A stretch of 28,171 nt of DNA from assembly GCF_000226875.1 (NCBI RefSeq), contig NZ_JH164926.1:363695-391865 (forward strand), given 5' to 3'. Positions 13,740 to 19,933 of this stretch are shown here, piece after piece; the first letter of the stretch is position 1, and each line of letters opens with the position of its first letter. A program made the position numbers and the translations under genes. Under the pieces are notes generated by a model. The model saw only the letters and a list, made by a program, of their open reading frames with translations. It ran no database searches and was not told where the DNA came from. This DNA is from Neisseria shayeganii 871. GTDB taxonomy: Bacteria; Pseudomonadota; Gammaproteobacteria; Burkholderiales; Neisseriaceae.

Positions 13740-15034
13740 GCAACGGATTTGCCTTTGCCAAAAGCCGGCGCTTCGCGCCCCTGTTCGGCACCCAATTTCT
13801 CGGCGCCCTGAACGACAATCTGTTTAAAACCGCCCTTTTCGTGATGATCAGCTACCACGGCTTGGGGCAGAGCAGCTGGCTGCCGGCGGAGCAGATGCTC
13901 AATTTGGGCGCCTTATTGTTTATCTTGCCGTTTTTTCTGTTTTCCGCCTTATCCGGCCAGCTGTGCAATAAGTTCGACCGCGGCCGCATGGCGGCGGTGA
14001 TCAAGCTGATGGAAGTGGCGGTGATGATGCTGGCCACCGTCGGTTTTTTGGCGCAATCGGTTTGGCTGCTGATGGGCTGCCTGTTCCTGATGGGCCTGCA
14101 ATCCACTTTGTTCGGTCCGCTCAAATACGCCGTGCTGCCGGATTATCTCAACGAAAAAGAACTGCTTTCAGGCAACAGCCTGATTGAGAGCGGCACCTTT
14201 TTGGCCATTTTGTTCGGCCAGATCATCGGCACCCTGCTGGCCGGCACCGGCGGCACAGTGGTGTCCACCGTGGTGTTGGTGATTGCGGCTTTGGGCTTGT
14301 GCACCAGCCTGTTTATGCCGCGCGTGGCGGCCAAGGCGCCGCAAACCGCCGTCAGCCTGCACGTGGTGCGCGATTCAAAAGACATTCTGCGCCAAGCCTT
14401 CGCCGACCGTGCGCTTTACGCGGCCATCATCGGCATTTCTTGGTTTTGGTTTATCGGCGCGGTTTACACCACCCAACTGCCCACCTTCACCCGCCTGCAT
14501 TTGGGCGGTAACGAAGCGGTATTCAATCTGATGTTAGCGCTGTTTTCCATCGGCATCGGCAGCGGATCGGTATTGTGCGCCAAATTAAGCCATAACCGCC
14601 TGAATTTGGGCTGGGTGGCCTTGGGTACCGTCGGCATGGGTATGTTCGGCCTGCTGCTGGTTTCCTTAACCCACGGACAACACCACCGTGAATTGGTCGG
14701 CATCACTGCTTTCTTGGCCCGCAGCCATGCTTATCCGGTGATGTTGTGCATCGGCATGCTCGGCTTTTTCGGCGGTTTTTTCTCAGTACCGCTTTACACC
14801 TGGCTGCAAACCGCCAGCAGCGAAACCTTCCGCGCCCACGCAGTGGCCGCCAACAACATTGTCAACGGCTTATTTATGGTGGCCGCCGCCTTGCTGAGCG
14901 CTTTATTGCTGTGGCTGTTTGACAGCATCACCCTGCTCTACCTGGTGGTGGCGGTGGGCAATGTGCTGATGCTAGGCTATCTGTTGTGGATTGCCCCCGA
15001 GATTCGGGAAGGCATCAAGCGCTGGATTGCTTAG
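13736..15034 (+). CDS. MFS transporter, LplT-like
   Basis: A 432-residue major facilitator protein with about twelve hydrophobic segments. The N-terminal FAPLFGTQFLGALNDNLFKTALF closely resembles lysophospholipid transporters (LplT) and the transporter half of acyltransferase fusions. Other matches are GLQSTLFGPLKYAVLPDYL and ELLSGNSLIESGTFLAILFGQIIG. Such proteins flip lysophospholipids or related lipids across the inner membrane, but no acyltransferase domain is fused here and the substrate is inferred. The start overlaps the ccoS stop by four bases. A terminator-like hairpin follows. Confidence 0.85.
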   Translation: MSNGFAFAKSRRFAPLFGTQFLGALNDNLFKTALFVMISYHGLGQSSWLPAEQMLNLGALLFILPFFLFSALSGQLCNKFDRGRMAAVIKLMEVAVMMLATVGFLAQSVWLLMGCLFLMGLQSTLFGPLKYAVLPDYLNEKELLSGNSLIESGTFLAILFGQIIGTLLAGTGGTVVSTVVLVIAALGLCTSLFMPRVAAKAPQTAVSLHVVRDSKDILRQAFADRALYAAIIGISWFWFIGAVYTTQLPTFTRLHLGGNEAVFNLMLALFSIGIGSGSVLCAKLSHNRLNLGWVALGTVGMGMFGLLLVSLTHGQHHRELVGITAFLARSHAYPVMLCIGMLGFFGGFFSVPLYTWLQTASSETFRAHAVAANNIVNGLFMVAAALLSALLLWLFDSITLLYLVVAVGNVLMLGYLLWIAPEIREGIKRWIA

Positions 15035-15069
15035 CCTGCTTGAGATTGCTATACTTGCGCCGCCTTACT

Positions 15070-15100
15070 GAGGGTCGGCCGATTTGTCGGACCGGCCCTC
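15070..15100 (+). terminator. Terminator after the MFS gene
   Basis: GC-rich hairpin with GAGGG (15070-) pairing with CCCTC (-15100) and an inner stem containing a G-U pair and a mismatch; the following sequence is AT-rich without a clean T-run. It is one of few hairpins here not built from DUS words. Confidence 0.5.
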
Positions 15101-15259
15101 AAAACTTAAAATGCTTTCTTTTACGGAACATATATATAGCAATTAATTTGCTAGCAATACACACATGAAGGCAAGCAGCAATAGGCTAAAAAAGTAGCTG
15201 GAATGGACTCTGCCAAAACCACACAGCCTTTTTTGCCTCCTCTCTAAAAGGAATCAAGC

Positions 15260-15673
15260 ATGGGAATCCTAGACTCCGTTCTCAACAGCGCCCTCTCTTC
15301 CATCGCCGGCGGCAACGGTAACGGCCAAAGCCAAGCGCTGCAACTGATTGCGCAGCTGATCGAGCAAAACGGCGGTGTCGGCAACCTACTGCAACAGCTG
15401 CAACAAGGCGGCCTGGGCGATATTTTACAAAGCTGGATCGGACAAGGCGGCAACCAGTCGGTGAGCGCCGATCAGCTCGAGTCCGCACTGGGCGGCGGTT
15501 TGCAGCAAGCCGCCCAACAAGTGGGCTTAGACGGCCACCAGGCCGGCGACTTGTTGTCGCAATACCTGCCCCAAATCATCGACAGCCTCACGCCAAACGG
15601 CACCGCCGCCGATGCCGATGGTTTCGGCTTAGACGATGTCGCCCGTATCTTACTGCAAAATTTCATGAAATAA
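15260..15673 (+). CDS. yidB: YidB family (DUF937) protein
   Basis: A 137-residue DUF937 protein. It opens with MGILDSVLNSAL and is rich in Gly, Gln and Leu; LQQLQQGGLGDILQSWIGQG is the family hallmark, with a repeat-like helical layout and a C-terminal LDDVARILLQNF. Function is not known for the family; it is probably cytosolic, since no signal is present. A clear AAGGA ribosome site lies before ATG 15260. The 225-base region before it is unusually AT-rich for this window and includes TTGCTAGCAA, a 10-base palindrome, which suggests its own promoter. An inverted DUS pair follows. Confidence 0.88.
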   Translation: MGILDSVLNSALSSIAGGNGNGQSQALQLIAQLIEQNGGVGNLLQQLQQGGLGDILQSWIGQGGNQSVSADQLESALGGGLQQAAQQVGLDGHQAGDLLSQYLPQIIDSLTPNGTAADADGFGLDDVARILLQNFMK

Positions 15674-15707
15674 CCCGCTTATCCGAACCAAGCGGCAACA
15701 CGCCTCG

Positions 15708-15749
15708 GGCTACCTGAAAAATGTTGTGCCGCAACCTTTTCAGGTAGCC
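15708..15749 (+). terminator. Inverted DUS pair after yidB
   Basis: A 13-base stem (15708-15720 with 15737-15749) joining a variant DUS (first base G, 15707-15718) and an exact one (15739-15750). It lies 34 bases before argB. Confidence 0.65.
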
Positions 15750-15783
15750 TTGACCACATCCTTTTTCTATCATCTCCCAGATC

Positions 15784-16686
15784 ATGACCACCGCCTCCGC
15801 ACCCATTTCGCCCAGCCTCAAAGCCACCGTTCTTTCCGAAGCCCTGCCTTATATCCGCCGCTTTGCCGGCGCCACCGTCGTCATCAAATACGGCGGCAAC
15901 GCCATGACCGAACCGCATTTGAAAGACGGTTTCGCCAAGGACGTGATTTTGCTCAAATTGGTGGGCATCAATCCGGTGGTGGTACACGGCGGCGGCCCGC
16001 AAATCAACGAAATGCTGCAGAAAGTCGGCAAAGAAGGCGTTTTCGTACAGGGCATGCGCGTCACCGACAGCGAAACCATGGATATTGTCGAAATGGTGCT
16101 CGGCGGCCATGTCAACAAAGAAATCGTCTCCCTGCTCAACCAAAACGGCGGCAAAGCCGTCGGCATCAGCGGCCGCGACAGCCACTGCATCCGCGCCAAA
16201 AAGCTGTTCATCAACACCCCTGAACGCAACGGCGTCGATATCGGCCAGGTCGGCGTGGTCGAAAGCATTGATGTGTCTCTGATCCGCGGCCTGATCGAGC
16301 ATGACTACATCCCCGTTATCGCGCCCATCGGCGTCGGCCGCCACGGCGAAGCCTTCAACATCAATGCCGACTTGGTGGCCGGCAAGCTGGCCGAAGAGTT
16401 GAGAGCGGAAAAACTGGTGATGATGACCAATATCAGCGGCGTGCTGGACAAGGCTGGCAATCTGCTGACCAATCTGACGCCCGAGCGCATCGACGAATTG
16501 GTGGCTGACGGCACCCTTTACGGCGGTATGCTACCGAAAATCAGTTCCGCCATCGAAGCCGCCACCCACGGCGTCAATGCCGTCCACATCATCGACGGCC
16601 GCGTATTGAACGCCCTGCTGCTGGAAATTTTCACCGATCAAGGCATCGGCTCCATGATTCTCGGCAAACAGCAGGTATCAAACTAA
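15784..16686 (+). CDS. argB: Acetylglutamate kinase
   Basis: A 300-residue amino-acid kinase that phosphorylates N-acetylglutamate, the second step of arginine synthesis in the cytosol. Landmarks are the phosphate-binding VVIKYGGNAM, the substrate loop VVVHGGGPQINEML, GLIEHDYIPVIAP, FNINADLVAGKLAEEL for ATP, MMTNISGVLD and GGMLPKISSAIEA. An N-terminal helix before the kinase core (SLKATVLSEALPYIRRFAGA) resembles that of arginine-sensitive hexameric enzymes, so feedback control by arginine is plausible. There is no strong ribosome site before ATG 15784. No other arg gene is close. A very strong hairpin terminates it. Confidence 0.96.
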   Translation: MTTASAPISPSLKATVLSEALPYIRRFAGATVVIKYGGNAMTEPHLKDGFAKDVILLKLVGINPVVVHGGGPQINEMLQKVGKEGVFVQGMRVTDSETMDIVEMVLGGHVNKEIVSLLNQNGGKAVGISGRDSHCIRAKKLFINTPERNGVDIGQVGVVESIDVSLIRGLIEHDYIPVIAPIGVGRHGEAFNINADLVAGKLAEELRAEKLVMMTNISGVLDKAGNLLTNLTPERIDELVADGTLYGGMLPKISSAIEAATHGVNAVHIIDGRVLNALLLEIFTDQGIGSMILGKQQVSN

Positions 16687-16708
16687 GGCCCCCTACACAA
16701 CGGCTGAA

Positions 16709-16758
16709 AAACAGGGGCGCCGAATCGGCACGACTTTACCGATTCGGCGCCCCTGTTT
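16709..16758. terminator. Strong bidirectional terminator between argB and the ferredoxin gene
   Basis: A perfect 20-base inverted repeat (16709-16728 with 16739-16758, 10-base loop) ending in AAA/TTT, between convergent genes. It is the longest clean stem in the window and does not use DUS words. Confidence 0.9.
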
Positions 16759-16779
16759 AGGCATCCAGACAAACAACAC

Positions 16780-17091
16780 TCATTCTTCTGCTTGTTCTTC
16801 CCCAAACAAGTCTCGCTCAAACAAATCCGGCTCGCGTTGCCGAACGGCACAATCTAATTCAATGTCTTCTTTGACCACACAGCAGCACGGCAAAATCTCG
16901 CCGGGTGCCAAAAAAGCGAGCGGCAGCTCACGGTATCTCACGCTGCCGGACAACAACCTGAGTCGGCAGGAACCGCAATAACCGCTGCGGCACTGGTATT
17001 CGACTTCGTGGCCGGTGCGCTCCAAAGCCTCCAGCAAGGTTTCTCCTTCCTGCAGGTAAAAAGCACTATTGCGGGTGGTGATCAAAGGCAT
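16780..17091 (-). CDS. 2Fe-2S ferredoxin, YfaE-like
   Basis: A 103-residue plant-type ferredoxin domain. The cluster ligands read C34-x4-C39-x2-C42 (CRSGYCGSC) with the fourth Cys in LPCCC (69-71). In E. coli YfaE maintains the diferric-tyrosyl radical of NrdB; its location right after nrdB supports that role here. I place the start at ATG 17091 (MPLITTRN). An in-frame ATG at 17223, three bases after the nrdB stop, would add 44 basic residues read through a DUS hairpin, which is less believable. Neither start has a good ribosome site. The C-terminal tail is acidic. Confidence 0.88.
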   Translation of the reverse strand: MPLITTRNSAFYLQEGETLLEALERTGHEVEYQCRSGYCGSCRLRLLSGSVRYRELPLAFLAPGEILPCCCVVKEDIELDCAVRQREPDLFERDLFGEEQAEE

Positions 17092-17167
17092 AACAAACAC
17101 ACGGTAGAAAGACAAAAAGCGCAGCAAACGCAGCGGCTTCAGCCATTTATTGATACAGCGCCCAAAC

Positions 17168-17212
17168 AAACAGGCTACCTGAACACGCGCTTGCCTTTCA
17201 GGTAGCCTGTTT
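17168..17212 (-). terminator. Inverted DUS pair between nrdB and the ferredoxin gene
   Basis: Perfect 16-base stem (17168-17183 with 17197-17212, 13-base loop) with two exact DUS words (17172-17183, 17197-17208), followed on the minus strand by TGTTTGTTTGG. It may act as a partial terminator, lowering ferredoxin message relative to nrdB. Confidence 0.6.
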
Positions 17213-17226
17213 CGCCGTTTCATGGT

Positions 17227-18381
17227 TTACAGTTCAAAATCGCCCAAATCCTCGGCATTAACTTCGGCATCGATCTGGCCAATCAGATAAGAGCTGATTT
17301 CCACTTCCTGCGGGGCCACCTGAACATTATCGGACGAGAGCCAGGCATTGATCCACGGAATCGGATTTTGGTTGGCCCCCTCAAAAGCGGGTTTCAGCCC
17401 CACCGCCTGCATACGCAAATTGGTGATGTATTCCACATATTGGCTGAGGATTTCTTTATTCAGGCCGATCATGGAGCCGTCTTTAAACAGATACTCGGCC
17501 CACTCTTTCTCTTGGGCAGCAGCTTTTTTGAACAGTTCAAAGCATTCGCCTTCCAGCTCCGCGGCGATCTCCGCCATTTCCGCGTCGTCCGCGCCGCTCT
17601 TCATCAGATTCAGCATATGCTGGGTGCCGGTGAGATGCAGCGCCTCGTCGCGGGCAATCAGCTTGATGATTTTGGCATTGCCTTCCATCAGTTCGCGTTC
17701 GGCAAAGGCAAACGAACAGGCAAACGACACATAAAAACGGATCGCCTCCAGCACGTTCACGCACATCAGGCACAGATACAGCTTTTTCTTCAGCTCGCGT
17801 TTGCTGACGGTGACGGCTTTGTCGCCCACCTGGTGCCGCCCTTCGCCCAACAGATTGTAATACTGGCTGTATTCGATCAGATCATCGTAATAACAGGCAA
17901 TGTCTTCGGCGCGGGCGATGATGTATTGGTTTTGTACAATATCGTCGAACACCACCGAAGGATCGTTGACGATATTGCGGATAATGTGGGTGTAACTGCG
18001 CGAATGGATGGTTTCGCTAAAACTCCAGGTTTCAATCCAGGTTTCCAACTCGGGTATCGACACCAAGGGCAGCAGCGCCACATTCGGGCTGCGCCCCTGA
18101 ATCGAATCCAACAGCGTTTGATATTTCAGATTGCTGATGAAAATATGCTTTTCGTGCTCGGGCAAGTTTTGATAGTCGATGCGGTCGCGCGAAACGTCGA
18201 TTTCTTCCGGCCGCCAGAAAAACGAGAGTTGTTTTTCGATCAGCTTTTCAAAAATTTCGTATTTTTGTTGATCGTAACGCGCCACGTTCACCGGCTGACC
18301 GAGAAACATCGGCTCCAGCAAAGCATTGTTTTGTGCTTTGCTAAAGGTGCTGTATTGCATGACCAAATGTTCGCAGGACAT
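17227..18381 (-). CDS. nrdB: Ribonucleoside-diphosphate reductase class Ia, beta subunit
   Basis: A 384-residue NrdB, closely similar to the E. coli protein along its length. It houses the diiron-tyrosyl radical that drives reduction of ribonucleotides in NrdA. In the numbering from 18381, radical Tyr130 and ligands Glu123 and His126 lie in SETIHSRSYTH; Asp92 lies in LLDSIQGR; the later ligands lie in AFAERELMEG and ARDEALHLTG. The C-terminal acidic tail binds NrdA. A start at ATG 18360 (MQYSTFSK) fits the family N-terminus better, while ATG 18381 has GGA upstream; the longer form is given. Unusually, a NERD-domain gene separates it from nrdA. Confidence 0.95.
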   Translation of the reverse strand: MSCEHLVMQYSTFSKAQNNALLEPMFLGQPVNVARYDQQKYEIFEKLIEKQLSFFWRPEEIDVSRDRIDYQNLPEHEKHIFISNLKYQTLLDSIQGRSPNVALLPLVSIPELETWIETWSFSETIHSRSYTHIIRNIVNDPSVVFDDIVQNQYIIARAEDIACYYDDLIEYSQYYNLLGEGRHQVGDKAVTVSKRELKKKLYLCLMCVNVLEAIRFYVSFACSFAFAERELMEGNAKIIKLIARDEALHLTGTQHMLNLMKSGADDAEMAEIAAELEGECFELFKKAAAQEKEWAEYLFKDGSMIGLNKEILSQYVEYITNLRMQAVGLKPAFEGANQNPIPWINAWLSSDNVQVAPQEVEISSYLIGQIDAEVNAEDLGDFEL

Positions 18382-18424
18382 GACATGTTTCCAATATTGA
18401 GAATTAAAAGAAGATATGCTGTTT

Positions 18425-18436
18425 TTCAGGCAGCTT
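18425..18436 (-). repeat. DUS-like word of another dialect
   Basis: On the minus strand AAGCTGCCTGAA, 11 of 12 to AGGCTGCCTGAA, which I recall as the Simonsiella dialect, and only 10 of 12 to the local one. It lies 11 bases after the stop of the NERD gene, in the gap before nrdB. Confidence 0.4.
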
Positions 18437-18447
18437 AAGCGCTGTTA

Positions 18448-19722
18448 TCAGGATGTGGCGAATTCGGTTCGCTGATGTGCCATACAATAAAGGCCGCCAT
18501 TGAATTGATCAGCATGGTTTTTACAGTACCGTATTACTGCCGGACTGAGGATCTTGCCACAATCGGGATGCTGGCAATATATTGGGCGGCTCGTTTGTCT
18601 GTTTGCCGTACCAATGACAGGCGCCATTCCTGAAGCAAAGTTTTTTTGATGTTGGCGGCAATATAAGCCGCCGCCGAAACGGGCGCTATGGCGTTGACAA
18701 TAGCCGACAATATCGTTACTCAGTACCAATCCACAACCGGGAAAGTCGCAATATTGAATTTGTTTGCCGTTAAGCACATTCGCAGAGGATGCTGCTTTGT
18801 CTGGGTTTGCTGCCTGCCTAGACAAGGCCATCTGCTGATGCGTACGGCAATAAATCTGATGACCAAATCGGCTGGCATACAGAGTACACAAACGATATTC
18901 GGCCACGCTGACTGCTTGGCCGCAATCCGCGCAAAATGGTTGTTTCAAGTTTAAAAAGGCAGGTAGGCTCAACGAATCAGATGCCGGTACATGGCAGGGC
19001 AGTAAACGTTTGGCTATTTCCCGGGTATGCTGTTGCATGGCTTTATCACTGACACCGCCGAACGATGAGGGGTTAAACAACATATTGGCAATCACTTCCC
19101 CGGCCAAGGCCACTACTTTACCCACGCTGGCTTCCCGATTGATAAAGTCTTGAGACCATCGTTCAATGGCATCCACTTTGATCACATTGCGGGTATCAAA
19201 CTTATCTACTGCCGGGCGGTGGATAATGGATTGCGGAGAGAGTAAAACCACATGGCGTATCCGCAGTGGTCTGCCCGTAATCGACTTGATATCCAAGCGT
19301 TCAAACAGTTTTCCCAAAACCCTGGCATGTCGCTGGCTTTGATCCAAGGGAGAAGGTATTCCTTTTTTTTTACCGCCCGGATACTGGACTGAAAATTCGC
19401 CATGCTCATTAATGGAAACATTGCCATTGAAGTTTTTGGTTTCAAATAAAATGGCGAATAAATGATTGACCACCAAGTGATCGATTTGGGCAACTTCTCC
19501 GTCTACTTCGATACGGAAATCATGAAACAGTGCAGAAAACTGATTGTCTCGGTAGCGGGCATTCAGATGAAACGCTGCATCTTTTTCGCCCTGTCTGCCG
19601 GTTTTGAGCATCTTTAATTGTTTTTCGAGCCAAGTTTTTTGCTGTCGATCCAAAGGCTGACTCAGCAAGTACTCCAAAAGTTGCAAACGTTGACTTTGAT
19701 TGTCGGCAGATTTAATCAGCAT
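18448..19722 (-). CDS. NERD-domain (nuclease-related) protein with three C-terminal zinc modules
   Basis: A 424-residue protein. Residues about 40-170 form a NERD domain: GRQGE (Glu46), VAQIDHLVV (Asp81) and ILFETKNFNG (Glu94, Lys96) give the E, D, E-x-K pattern of the PD-(D/E)xK nuclease fold, so DNA cleavage or binding is likely but unproven. The C-terminus has three related Cys/His modules. Modules 2 (325-358) and 3 (383-416) share exactly C-x4-C-x11-C-x2-H-x9-C-x2-H; module 1 (264-295) has C-x2-C and lacks the middle His. Base composition looks lower in GC than in the neighbours. It lies between nrdA and nrdB, preceded by the nrdA hairpin and followed 66 bases later by nrdB. A role in DNA repair or phage defence is a guess from the domain. 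Confidence 0.8.
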   Translation of the reverse strand: MLIKSADNQSQRLQLLEYLLSQPLDRQQKTWLEKQLKMLKTGRQGEKDAAFHLNARYRDNQFSALFHDFRIEVDGEVAQIDHLVVNHLFAILFETKNFNGNVSINEHGEFSVQYPGGKKKGIPSPLDQSQRHARVLGKLFERLDIKSITGRPLRIRHVVLLSPQSIIHRPAVDKFDTRNVIKVDAIERWSQDFINREASVGKVVALAGEVIANMLFNPSSFGGVSDKAMQQHTREIAKRLLPCHVPASDSLSLPAFLNLKQPFCADCGQAVSVAEYRLCTLYASRFGHQIYCRTHQQMALSRQAANPDKAASSANVLNGKQIQYCDFPGCGLVLSNDIVGYCQRHSARFGGGLYCRQHQKNFASGMAPVIGTANRQTSRPIYCQHPDCGKILSPAVIRYCKNHADQFNGGLYCMAHQRTEFATS

Positions 19723-19880
19723 AATGGGTTATCAATTCAGACATTGTTTGTGTCGCTATGCTACACAGGCAGTAGAAAAGCAAACTGAAACTTGTGCAAT
19801 TCTATGTTTGCTCGTCTGGCGTCAGGGGAGTAAGTCTTTCCTCATTCATCAAATGCTGAATGCCCTTTAATGTAATGTAA

Positions 19881-19922
19881 ACAGATATTTCATGTGGCGT
19901 CCAGGCTACCTGAAATATCTGT
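19881..19922 (-). terminator. Hairpin after nrdA
   Basis: Perfect 12-base inverted repeat, ACAGATATTTCA (19881-19892) with TGAAATATCTGT (19911-19922), with a loop that contains most of an exact DUS (19903-19914). On the minus strand it is followed by TTTACATTACATT. It starts about 11 bases after the nrdA stop, so nrdA is probably not co-transcribed fully with the NERD gene. Confidence 0.7.
19903..19914 (+). repeat. DNA uptake sequence between nrdA and the NERD gene
   Basis: Exact AGGCTACCTGAA, partly in the loop of the nrdA terminator. Confidence 0.85.
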
Positions 19923-19933
19923 TACCAAGCATC

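Larger units (their letters stand above)
19723..19933. other. AT-rich gap between nrdA and the NERD gene
   Basis: A 211-base region holding the nrdA hairpin and a DUS. The part next to the NERD gene is AT-rich and probably carries its promoter, but no convincing -35/-10 pair was found. Confidence 0.5.

Noticed and set aside
16780..17223. 147-residue version of the YfaE-like ferredoxin
   Set aside because: The extra 44 residues are basic, unlike the family, and are read through a DUS hairpin; start 17091 fits the fold.
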